Positions 1-6,438 of a DNA stretch of 10,193 nt are shown here, one piece after another. Positions within the stretch are counted from its first letter, which is position 1. Each line of letters starts with the position of its first letter. The DNA lies in NCBI GenBank assembly GCA_937874815.1, contig CALNBW010000382.1, forward strand, positions 1-10,193, given 5' to 3'. The DNA comes from an uncultured Bacillota bacterium (lineage in GTDB: Bacteria; Bacillota; UBA994; UBA5500). Both the position numbers and the translations under genes were made by a program. The notes below the pieces were generated by a model, which did no database searches, had not been told where the DNA came from, and saw only the letters and a program-made list of their open reading frames with translations.

Positions 1-912
1 AAGGGCACCGCCAACACAGCCGCCCGTGCAGGCTTGGCATTCCAGAAAACGAATGTCATTCAACCTGCCCATTTCCAGTTCCTCTAGGAGTGAAATGACA
101 TTATGAATGCCATCGACAGCTAGGTGGTTGTCAATGGCGAGGGCGACGTTTTCGCCACCAGCTCTCCCCCAGCCTAGCCCATGACCGCTAGCCTGGAAGA
201 CAGCTTTTCTGGCATCAGGAGCCGGTAACAACCTTAAGATATGGCCGTAAATCTGGGAAATAGCGATGGCCCCTGTAAGGCTAGACTGAGGTAGTGCCTC
301 TGGTTGGTGAATAGCGGTCACCTTTGCGGCACAGGGAGTGATAAACCAGACGCCGATTGCTTCACTGGGCAAGCCAGTTTCGCGCATGGCCTGCTGCCGG
401 GCTAGGAAACCGGCTACTTCCATGGGGGATTCCACTTTGATCAGATTAGGAATCAACTCAGGAAAACGCACCTGAATTAGTCGGACTACGGCCGGGCAGC
501 TAGCCGAGATCCGCGGGCCTGGGCCTTGCTGTTGCACATACTCGCGCATGGCCTGTGACACTAAATCAGCGGCTAGCGGCACTTCAAAGACGTCGTCAAA
601 ACCAAGAGTTAACAGAGCATCCAAGACTCCGCCGGGCTCCACCAAATTGCCAAACTGTCCAAACAAGGCTGGGGCTGGCAGCGCTACATTATATGCAAAG
701 TCTAGGCAGCGTAATAACGAATCGGTATGCACTATTTTGGCATGATTAGGGCAAGCGAGGATACACGCGCCACAGTCTATACAACGGTCTTGGAGAATAT
801 GGGCCTGGCCATCCCGTATTCTGATGGCCTCAGTCGGACAGTGCTTAATACAATTTGTGCAGCCTTTACACTTGTTCGGGTCGAGACGGACTGAATGAAA
901 ATAAGGCTTCAT
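1..912 (-). CDS. [FeFe]-hydrogenase-like iron-sulfur protein, probably sensory (3' end outside window)
   Basis: The frame is open from ATG at 912 to the window edge (304 codons, no stop), so the C-terminus is missing. AGGGGGTT lies about 7 nt before the start, 14 bp after the preceding ATPase gene. Residues 15-26 (CKGCTNCIKHCP) and 44-55 (CIDCGACILACP) form a 2[4Fe-4S] ferredoxin domain. The rest matches the hydrogenase large-subunit C-terminal domain: L1 SASCP (136-140), L2 TPCAAK (192-197), L3 ACTGGCVGG (294-302). The four H-cluster ligand cysteines are kept (C139, C194, C295, C299), as is the lysine after L2 (K197). The catalytic-type proton-relay cysteine of TSCCP is Ser138, and the methionines of MPC and MAC are Thr192 and Gln293. 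Sensory [FeFe]-hydrogenases of groups C/D are known to lack the relay cysteine. I infer a sensor or low-turnover enzyme, cytoplasmic, working with the upstream ATPase. PAS or phosphatase domains could follow beyond the window. An apo regulatory iron-sulfur protein is the main alternative. Confidence 0.85.
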   Translation of the reverse strand, partial: MKPYFHSVRLDPNKCKGCTNCIKHCPTEAIRIRDGQAHILQDRCIDCGACILACPNHAKIVHTDSLLRCLDFAYNVALPAPALFGQFGNLVEPGGVLDALLTLGFDDVFEVPLAADLVSQAMREYVQQQGPGPRISASCPAVVRLIQVRFPELIPNLIKVESPMEVAGFLARQQAMRETGLPSEAIGVWFITPCAAKVTAIHQPEALPQSSLTGAIAISQIYGHILRLLPAPDARKAVFQASGHGLGWGRAGGENVALAIDNHLAVDGIHNVISLLEELEMGRLNDIRFLECQACTGGCVGGAL

Positions 913-926
913 AGGTGAACCCCCTA

Positions 927-1355
927 TCAGAGGTTGATCTTGATTACGATACGGGTACCTTCCCCTACCCTTGTTTCTACCTGCATCTCATCAGCACATT
1001 TCTGCATATTGGGCAACCCCATACCGGCACCAAACCCCATCTGTCGCACACTTTCAGGGGCGGTAGAATAACCTATTTGCATTGCTAGCGCCACATCGCT
1101 GATGCCCGGGCCGACGTCTTCGGCCACAACCTGCACCAAATCTGGCCAGATGGTCAGGATGATCTCCCCATGCTTGGCGTGAATAGCGATATTCATTTCT
1201 GCCTCGTAAGATGAAATAGCTACCCGCCTAATCAGACTGGGCTCCATGCCAATCTGCTGGAGGGCCCGCTTAATCTTGCTGGAGGCTTCACCAGCTTGCA
1301 CAAAGTCGTTACCCTTGATCGGAAATCGCAATTCTAGTAATGGGCCCACAGCCAC
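927..1355 (-). CDS. GHKL ATP-binding protein, anti-sigma-factor / RsbT-RsbW-type serine kinase
   Basis: This 142-residue protein is a single histidine-kinase-like ATPase domain, the usual size for SpoIIAB, RsbW and RsbT proteins. The N box is around E51 and N55 (EAEMNIAIHA, 51-60), the G1 box is D80-x-G82-x-G84, and the glycine-rich lid is GFGAGMGLPNM (107-117), whose form is closest to RsbT. Family members phosphorylate a serine on a STAS-domain antagonist or bind a partner in partner-switching circuits; E51 sits where the catalytic glutamate is expected, so it is probably an active kinase. No STAS or sigma-factor gene is visible here. The start is GTG at 1355, preceded by AAGGGGGCGG, 13 bp after the DRTGG gene; the stop is 14 bp before the hydrogenase-like gene. 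The tight spacing argues for a shared transcript and a joint regulatory role. The family is clear; the partner is unknown. Confidence 0.88.
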   Translation of the reverse strand: MAVGPLLELRFPIKGNDFVQAGEASSKIKRALQQIGMEPSLIRRVAISSYEAEMNIAIHAKHGEIILTIWPDLVQVVAEDVGPGISDVALAMQIGYSTAPESVRQMGFGAGMGLPNMQKCADEMQVETRVGEGTRIVIKINL

Positions 1356-1368
1356 TGGCTCCGCCCCC

Positions 1369-1710
1369 TTATGCTTCTAACCCGGCCTGCTTGAGTAGGG
1401 CACAGGTCTCAGTCAAACAATGGTTGGTTAATAATACGGGCAAATCTAGTTCCTTAGCTAAACGAATAGCCTCCGAACGGGGGCACCGACCTTTGACAAA
1501 AATTATAGCCTTGACATCGATCATCTCAGCTGTCCGCACTACTTGCAGGTTGGTTAGTCCTGTCAGCAAGACCGCATTATCGCCACACGGGGTAGATAAC
1601 ACATTGCTCATGATGTCGGAACCTAGGGCCTGACTAACTTCGGTATCCAGTCGTAAATGACCACCCAGTATTTCGGCATCCAAAAGCCTAGCAATATCCC
1701 TCAGTCGCAA
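1369..1710 (-). CDS. DRTGG-domain protein
   Basis: This 113-residue protein consists of one DRTGG-type domain, the fold also found next to CBS domains and in the N-terminal part of some phosphotransacetylases. Diagnostic stretches are the start MRLRDIARLLDAEILGG, GSDIMSNVLS (30-39), LLTGLTNLQVVRTAEM (48-63), AIIFVKGRCP (68-77) and LDLPVLLTN (88-96). Its biochemical role is not established; ligand binding or regulation is usually assumed. I chose the TTG at 1710 because GAGGGTGG lies 4 nt upstream and the protein then begins like its relatives. An in-frame GTG at 1719 sits on top of that Shine-Dalgarno sequence and is less likely; an in-frame TAG lies just upstream. It is placed between the SPOR-domain gene (33 bp away) and the ATPase gene (13 bp away). 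In many Clostridia such small DRTGG proteins occur in [FeFe]-hydrogenase loci, which agrees with the neighbour at 1-912. Confidence 0.82.
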   Translation of the reverse strand: MRLRDIARLLDAEILGGHLRLDTEVSQALGSDIMSNVLSTPCGDNAVLLTGLTNLQVVRTAEMIDVKAIIFVKGRCPRSEAIRLAKELDLPVLLTNHCLTETCALLKQAGLEA

Positions 1711-1743
1711 AAAACCACCCTCTTCTACTTGATTGGGTATGTC

Positions 1744-2601
1744 CTATTTAAGCAGGGCCTGCAAATCATCAACAAACTTCTGATATAGCTGGGAGAACTC
1801 AATCAAACCGCTTTCGCTGACAAAGCGGCTTTGGTCATTACCAGTTTCAATGAACTGTCGGGTAGCATCTACTACACTGCTTAATTTCTTGGAGGCAGCA
1901 AGCAGGTTGCTGTGTAGATCAGCCAGTTCGGGTGCAGGCTGGGTAGCTGTCAGCGTGGCTTGCGCTGTCTGTAATGCTGACTGCATTTTGATGACCTGGT
2001 TTCGGTCTAAGTCCTGTGCGCCTAGTAAATCAGAAAAAGCTTTTTCTATTTCGGCAACTGCAGGCTGCACCGTGGGAAAATAGGCCCCTGCTGCTCCCTT
2101 AAGCTCGCCTTTGCTAGCCGGCCAGGAGACCTCTTTGGTAAAGGCATCGATCTGCATTGATTTGAACATTTGCGCCAGGGCGTCGGCGGCCGCCTTATCA
2201 GCGAAAATACCGGCATAGACACGGTAGAGCTGCCCATCATAATGATAAGTGGCTGCATTACCCTGTTCCTTAAGGTCTTTAGTCAAAGCGTTGGCGCTGG
2301 ATTCAGTGCCAAGGGCCCCTACTTGCGTAAGGTAAAATTTTGCTGCTGGTAGATCGACTTGCGCTGTCGCGCCTACTGGGGGTTTCTCTTCATCTGTAGG
2401 CTTATTAGGGGTGGTAGGGTCCGGTTGCTTATCTACCACAGGATCTGGATGTTTGGGGTCGGCAGGGGCCCATAAATAGCCCTGCAGGAGCAGTGTATTG
2501 ATCATCCAGCCGCATAATATGGCCGCAGCAGCGATTAAAGCTAGGACCCCTAGCCGCCGCCACGGAATAGATTTCTTACGGGACCGTTTGCGTGAACTCA
2601 T
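1744..2601 (-). CDS. Membrane-anchored SPOR-domain protein
   Basis: This 285-residue protein has a basic cytoplasmic start (RKRSRKK, R15 R16), one hydrophobic segment at about 17-40, a proline/aspartate/lysine-rich linker (about 46-76), a SPOR domain (about 83-158) and a helical, glutamine- and alanine-rich C-terminal part (about 165-285) that I do not recognise. The topology is inside-out: a short cytoplasmic N-terminus and a large extracytoplasmic region. SPOR domains bind denuded glycan strands of peptidoglycan at division sites, so a role in cell wall or division is the family-level expectation. Here the SPOR domain is central rather than at the C-terminus, where it is more often found. 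The start is ATG at 2601 with GGAGGT 9 nt upstream. The gene follows the folC terminator and seems to be the first gene of the unit running through the DRTGG, ATPase and hydrogenase-like genes; a functional link with them is not evident. It could equally be an unrelated gene sharing a promoter. Confidence 0.85.
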   Translation of the reverse strand: MSSRKRSRKKSIPWRRLGVLALIAAAAILCGWMINTLLLQGYLWAPADPKHPDPVVDKQPDPTTPNKPTDEEKPPVGATAQVDLPAAKFYLTQVGALGTESSANALTKDLKEQGNAATYHYDGQLYRVYAGIFADKAAADALAQMFKSMQIDAFTKEVSWPASKGELKGAAGAYFPTVQPAVAEIEKAFSDLLGAQDLDRNQVIKMQSALQTAQATLTATQPAPELADLHSNLLAASKKLSSVVDATRQFIETGNDQSRFVSESGLIEFSQLYQKFVDDLQALLK

Positions 2602-2707
2602 TTTGCATCTACCTCCATCTTGTCCTAGCTAATTTCGCGATTGACTAGTGGAATCCCTGCAGTTAATTAGCCAGTAGGATTGCACGTTAATGTGGTAATT
2701 GTTGCCT

Positions 2708-2755
2708 AAAAGCAGGACAGGGGCATCCTGCTGCAACAAGTGCAAGGATGCCCCT
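2708..2755 (-). terminator. Hairpin terminator after folC
   Basis: Read on the minus strand, AGGGGCATCCT (2755-2745) pairs perfectly over 11 bp with AGGATGCCCCT (2729-2719). The 15-nt interior can extend the stem by a further TGCA/TGCA pairing across a 2-nt bulge. A short run of four T follows after seven bases (2711-2708), so the U-tract is weak and displaced. It begins 43 bp after the folC stop and separates folC from the SPOR-domain gene. The stem is strong; the efficiency of termination is uncertain. Confidence 0.65.
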
Positions 2756-2797
2756 CACTATACAAGGCCATGGTCATACTAGAGCGCGTGTGGCCAA

Positions 2798-4099
2798 CTA
2801 CTGGGCGAGAACCTGCTTCAGGTGTTCGCGCGCTTCCGACACGGTATAAAGCGAGCCGGCCACGAGCAATATCTCGTCGTCTACTAGCTCGGCCAAGGCT
2901 TGATCTATGGCCTGAGCCACGCTAGGTGCAGTCTGGGCAGGGACTTGGTGCACTGCTGCGTCACGCAGTAGTAGCTCAGGGTCCGTGGCCCTGCTATAGC
3001 TGGGGGCAGCGAAAATCACGCGCGAGGCCTGGGGTAGCAAATGCGCTAGCATTTCCGCCCGCTCCTTATCCTGCAGAATCCCTAGCACCATAGAGAATTT
3101 TTTGCCTGGGAAATATTCTAGTAGAGCTTGTCGCAGTGCCAGTGTGCCATGAGGATTATGGGCCCCGTCTACAAGAACTAAGGGCTGCTTGCTCATTATC
3201 TCTAGGCGGCCCGGCCAGCGCGTAGCGGCTAAGCCCGCCCGGCAAGCGGCTTCGTCGATTCTGTGGCCCTGTTGCCGCAGTTGGCTAATCACAGCTAAGG
3301 CCGTGGCCGCATTCTGGCATTGATGGGCACCCATCAGTTGAATGCGCACATCCTTCAGTTCGCACTGCTGGTCGCGATAATCAAAGCTCTGTTCTTCCAA
3401 CGTAAAGTGATTGCGAGTATAGGTGAATTCATGCCCCAGACAACACAGTGGAGCTTTCAGATTATTGGCGGTAGCTTGGATAACCGCCAAAGCTTCTTCA
3501 TCCTTAACGGCTGTGACCACGGGAATATCCGGTTTGATAATGCCAGCCTTTTCGGCAGCAATCTGCGCTAGCGTATCACCTAGCACTTCCGTATGGTCGC
3601 GCCCAATATTGGTGATCACGCTCACCACCGGCATAACCACGTTGGTGGCATCTAGGCGCCCCCCTAGGCCTACTTCCCAGACTACAAAATCAAGGGCCAA
3701 CTCCTGATAATATGCTAGAGCTAGCAGCGTCGTTACCTCAAACTGAGTGATCGGGCCTATATTTGACTCACTGACAGCATCTAGCTGAGGCTGTAGCCTT
3801 TCTACCAACGACACTAGCGCCTCAGTGTCAATATCCTTACCGCCGGCACCAATACGATTAGTAAAGGCCTCCAGATAAGGCGAGGTATACATCCCTACCC
3901 GATAGCCCGCCGCCTGTAACACATTATGTACTAAAGCGGTCGTAGAGCCCTTACCATTAGTACCAGCAATATGTATAAAGCGCTGACTAGCTTCTGGGTG
4001 CCCCATTTTCTCCAGCATCCATTGCATACGTTCTAAACCGGGGCGGCTACCAAACCTACCAAACGATGATATATATGCAAGCGCTGACTGGTAATCCAT
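2798..4099 (-). CDS. folC: Folylpolyglutamate synthase / dihydrofolate synthase
   Basis: A 433-residue Mur-ligase-family enzyme that adds glutamate to (dihydro)folates with ATP in the cytoplasm; bacterial FolC often also makes dihydrofolate from dihydropteroate. Visible motifs are the P-loop GTNGKGST (46-53), VGLGGRLDATNVV (143-155), IGRDHTEVLG (165-174), EKAGIIK (183-189, the stretch with the family's conserved lysine), WPGRLE (295-300) and DGAHNPHG (311-318). The frame stays open up to an ATG at 4183, but that start would lie inside the terminator of the upstream gene and add 28 unrelated residues. I chose ATG at 4099: it has GGGAGG 7 nt upstream and gives the usual start (MDYQSALAYISSFGRFGSRPGLERM split: MDYQSALAYI then SSFGRFGSRPGLERM) and length. 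The gene sits alone between two terminators, so it is probably transcribed separately. Whether it has both activities cannot be told from sequence. Confidence 0.95.
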   Translation of the reverse strand: MDYQSALAYISSFGRFGSRPGLERMQWMLEKMGHPEASQRFIHIAGTNGKGSTTALVHNVLQAAGYRVGMYTSPYLEAFTNRIGAGGKDIDTEALVSLVERLQPQLDAVSESNIGPITQFEVTTLLALAYYQELALDFVVWEVGLGGRLDATNVVMPVVSVITNIGRDHTEVLGDTLAQIAAEKAGIIKPDIPVVTAVKDEEALAVIQATANNLKAPLCCLGHEFTYTRNHFTLEEQSFDYRDQQCELKDVRIQLMGAHQCQNAATALAVISQLRQQGHRIDEAACRAGLAATRWPGRLEIMSKQPLVLVDGAHNPHGTLALRQALLEYFPGKKFSMVLGILQDKERAEMLAHLLPQASRVIFAAPSYSRATDPELLLRDAAVHQVPAQTAPSVAQAIDQALAELVDDEILLVAGSLYTVSEAREHLKQVLAQ

Positions 4100-4145
4100 G
4101 ACGATCCCTCCCATTGCAATGCTAGCCCACCGGCATAGCTTATCC

Positions 4146-4151
4146 ATTATA
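4146..4151 (-). promoter_or_regulatory. Possible -10 box of a folC promoter
   Basis: On the minus strand this is a perfect TATAAT, 46 bp before the folC ATG and directly after the terminator of the carboxyltransferase gene. No good -35 box exists at 16-18 bp: that position falls in the terminator stem and T-tract. The need for a separate promoter after the terminator supports it; the missing -35 counts against it. Confidence 0.4.
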
Positions 4152-4164
4152 GGCTGAGCCCAAT

Positions 4165-4192
4165 AAAAAAGGGAAGCAGACACCTGCTTCCC
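4165..4192 (-). terminator. Intrinsic terminator after the carboxyltransferase gene
   Basis: Minus-strand GGGAAGCAG (4192-4184) pairs perfectly with CTGCTTCCC (4179-4171) around a 4-nt loop, followed at once by six T (4170-4165). It starts 15 bp after the stop of the gene at 4208-5605. The plus-strand reading lacks a T-tract, so it acts in the minus direction only. This is a textbook Rho-independent terminator. Confidence 0.93.
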
Positions 4193-4207
4193 TAGACAAG
4201 GCTAGCT

Positions 4208-5605
4208 CTATACGGGATAACCGCCCTGTTTGGCTTTCTCGGCTAGCTCGAAATCGATGTTGTACTTGCGTGACTCGCGCTCTTTTAGATACTTGAGAGC
4301 TACCTGCTGGAAGAGAGCATAAGACGATATGTCCTCTTCTTTCTCCATATAGAGAGCGACTTCTTTTCTGGCAGCCTCGAGTTCGGGCTCTAAGACATCT
4401 GCCGGACGCACTGTGATGACTTCAGCGTCGTTGCCGATGATGCGGCGACGGAAGGCCTCATCGATGTGCCCCGGTGCCCGCCCATAGTGGCCCATAAGGT
4501 AGTTCTTGACCTCATTCGAAACCATCTTGTAGCGCTCACCAGCAATAATGTTCATGAAAGACTGGGAGCCTACCATCTGGCTGAAAGGCGTTACTAGCGG
4601 AGGATAACCTAAGTCTTCGCGCACCCGGGGAACCTCGTTTAACACCTCCGGCAAACGGTCAATCTGATCGCCGAGCTGGGAGATGAAGTTAGAGATCATG
4701 CCACCAGGCATTTGATAGCGAAGCACGTTAGTGTTCACCTGGTAGATGGATGTATTCTTTGATTGAGGATACTTGTCCTTGATTGCGGTCATCTTCTCCG
4801 AAATTTTACTGATCAAATCGAGGTCCAAACCAGTATCGTAAGGAGTGCCTTGTAGCACGGCAACCATTGGCTCCACAGCTGGCTGAGAGGTGCCAAGTGC
4901 TAGCGGAGACAGGGCGCAGTCAACAACATCAACTCCGGCCTCAATGGCCTTCAGTAGCGTCATGCTAGCCATACCAGTTGTATAGTGGGTATGCAGCTGA
5001 ATCGGCACATCCACAAATTCCTTCAGACGTTTGACCAGTTCAAAGGCCTCATATGGTGCCAAAATACCCGCCATGTCTTTAATACAAAGCGAGTCAATAC
5101 CTACTTCTAGAAGCTCTTTGGTGAAGGACACATAAGTGTCTAGATTATGCACGGGGCTAATACTATATACCACTGTGCCTTGTACATGGCCGCCAGCTTC
5201 TTTTACAGTACGCATGGCTAATTCCATATTGCGAATGTCGTTAAGGCCATCAAACACACGTACAATGTCCATACCATTATCAATTGTACGTTTTAAGAAC
5301 TCAACTACTACGTCGTCTGCATAATGGCGGTAACCAACAAGGTTCTGGCCGCGCAGCAGCATCTGCAACTTGGTGTTCGGCATGTACTTACGTATCAGCT
5401 GTAAGCGATTCCAGGGATCTTCGTTTAGGTAGCGCAGACAGGTGTCAAAAGTTGCTCCACCCCACATTTCGACTGATGCAAAACCAACCTGGTCGAGCAT
5501 CTCTAAGACCGGGAACATGTCTTCCGTCTTCATGCGGGTAGCCCATAGTGACTGATGCCCATCTCGCAAGGTCGTGTCCATTATCCCTACTTTGTTCTGT
5601 GCCAA
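4208..5605 (-). CDS. Biotin-dependent carboxyltransferase subunit (pyruvate carboxylase B / oxaloacetate decarboxylase alpha / transcarboxylase 5S type), no biotin domain
   Basis: This 465-residue protein is the carboxyltransferase of the pyruvate/oxaloacetate family, which moves CO2 between carboxybiotin and pyruvate. The TIM barrel begins with TTLRDGHQSLWATRM (11-25). Metal ligands are D15, H205 and H207 (HTHYTTGM), with the lysine that is carbamylated in this family at K176 (CIKDMAG). The conserved C-terminal part includes TPFSQMVGSQ and GRAPGHIDEAF. The sequence ends at GGYPV without a biotinyl MKM domain; OadA and PycB usually reach about 590-640 residues, while transcarboxylase 5S (about 505) also lacks it. 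A separate biotin carrier and biotin carboxylase or sodium-pump subunits must therefore be encoded elsewhere, and the direction of the reaction cannot be decided. The start is TTG at 5605 with GAGAGGTGA about 6 nt upstream; an ATG eight codons in (5581) is the alternative but would cut the barrel's first strand. The gene has its own promoter and terminator. Confidence 0.92.
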   Translation of the reverse strand: MAQNKVGIMDTTLRDGHQSLWATRMKTEDMFPVLEMLDQVGFASVEMWGGATFDTCLRYLNEDPWNRLQLIRKYMPNTKLQMLLRGQNLVGYRHYADDVVVEFLKRTIDNGMDIVRVFDGLNDIRNMELAMRTVKEAGGHVQGTVVYSISPVHNLDTYVSFTKELLEVGIDSLCIKDMAGILAPYEAFELVKRLKEFVDVPIQLHTHYTTGMASMTLLKAIEAGVDVVDCALSPLALGTSQPAVEPMVAVLQGTPYDTGLDLDLISKISEKMTAIKDKYPQSKNTSIYQVNTNVLRYQMPGGMISNFISQLGDQIDRLPEVLNEVPRVREDLGYPPLVTPFSQMVGSQSFMNIIAGERYKMVSNEVKNYLMGHYGRAPGHIDEAFRRRIIGNDAEVITVRPADVLEPELEAARKEVALYMEKEEDISSYALFQQVALKYLKERESRKYNIDFELAEKAKQGGYPV

Positions 5606-5635
5606 GCTCTTTCACCTCTCGCTTTTTGTACAACT

Positions 5636-5664
5636 CTAGTACCCCAAAGGGTCCAGGCTGTCAA
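5636..5664 (-). promoter_or_regulatory. Sigma-A-type promoter for the carboxyltransferase gene
   Basis: Minus-strand TTGACA (5664-5659, perfect -35) is followed after exactly 17 bp by TACTAG (5641-5636, a 3/6 match to TATAAT). Transcription would start near 5629, leaving about 25 nt to the TTG start with its Shine-Dalgarno sequence. The -35 box and spacing are good and the -10 is weak. Confidence 0.55.
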
Positions 5665-5733
5665 CCTTCGTGAAGTTACAATGCAAATCAGCTACTTCTG
5701 CACCCTACCCCACAAAGACTCTGTTAGGTACAT

Positions 5734-5761
5734 TGTATACAGAATATATTGGAGGATGCAA
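5734..5761 (-). promoter_or_regulatory. Possible second, distal promoter for the carboxyltransferase gene
   Basis: Minus-strand TTGCAT (5761-5756) and TATACA (5739-5734, 5/6 match) are 16 bp apart; TACAAT (5737-5732) at 18 bp is an alternative -10. If used, it gives a leader of about 120 nt. The region is AT-rich, so a chance match is quite possible. Confidence 0.3.
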
Positions 5762-5802
5762 GTGCAAACAGCCTATATATGATGCAAACGCATATCTTAA
5801 CA

Positions 5803-6438
5803 CTACTGTAAGCTTCCTGGGCTGAATTCCTCCATCCCGGGGGGCCCCGGTTCCGGACCGAGCGCCGCTTCAATCAAGCGCCATAGCTCTGGCACCCCCT
5901 GCTTGGTTTCAGCGGAAAAGAGAACCAAATCTTGCGCGGCCAAACCAGGCAGACCGGCCAGTGCAGCGCGACGGTGCTGCTCAACTACTGAGCGCTTCAG
6001 TTTGTCGAGTTTGTTGGCTACAACTAACCTGGGCACGGATAAATCCTGCAAATAGACGAACATAGCCTGATCCAGAGCAGTTGGGGGGTGGCGCAAGTCA
6101 ATCACCTGCAGGACCAACCGCAGCTCCTGCCTCCGCTCCAAATAGTCAGCTACCATTCTGCTAAACCTGGTTCGGTCAACCTTGGATGCTTTAGCATAAC
6201 CATAACCGGGTAAATCAACTAGATAGAAACTTTCATTCACCAAGTAAAAGTTCGCGGTTTGAGTTTTACCGGGCTGGCCGCTAGTGCGAGCTAGGGCCCG
6301 GCGGCTGAGCAAAGAGTTTGTTAGTGATGATTTCCCCACATTGGAGCGCCCCACTAGGGCTATTTCTGGTAACCCAGCCGTAGGATACTGATCGGCTCTT
6401 ACCCCACTCTGGGCATATGTTGCCGAATTGATCTTCAC
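5803..6438 (-). CDS. engB: Ribosome-biogenesis GTPase EngB (YsxC/YihA)
   Basis: A 211-residue GTPase of the TrmE-Era-EngA-EngB family, needed for assembly of the large ribosomal subunit in B. subtilis and relatives. G motifs are in order: G1 GRSNVGKSS (30-38), the G2 area around T58-T61 (GKTQTANFY), G3 DLPGYG (75-80), G4 NKLD (142-145; many EngB have TKxD) and G5 SAETKQG (175-181). The length is a little over the usual 195-200 because of a proline- and glycine-rich tail (195-211) with no recognised function. The start is GTG at 6438, which overlaps the lonA stop as GTGA, with AGGTGA 7 nt upstream inside lonA; this suggests translational coupling. The lonA-engB pair is in the same order as in Bacillus. 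No clear intrinsic terminator follows the stop. Confidence 0.96.
   Translation of the reverse strand: MKINSATYAQSGVRADQYPTAGLPEIALVGRSNVGKSSLTNSLLSRRALARTSGQPGKTQTANFYLVNESFYLVDLPGYGYAKASKVDRTRFSRMVADYLERRQELRLVLQVIDLRHPPTALDQAMFVYLQDLSVPRLVVANKLDKLKRSVVEQHRRAALAGLPGLAAQDLVLFSAETKQGVPELWRLIEAALGPEPGPPGMEEFSPGSLQ

Noticed and set aside
548..749. Two overlapping plus-strand reading frames of about 65 codons
   Set aside because: They are antisense to the hydrogenase-like gene, lack ribosome binding sites and have no recognisable motif.
2602..2707. Promoter for the SPOR-domain gene
   Set aside because: A promoter must lie here if the upstream terminator works, but no -35/-10 pair with acceptable spacing was convincing; TTAACG with TAATTA at 15 bp is too weak to list.
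5781..5800. Small hairpin (ATATGC/GCAT) after engB as a terminator
   Set aside because: The stem is short and AT-rich and has no T-tract, so I do not call it a terminator.
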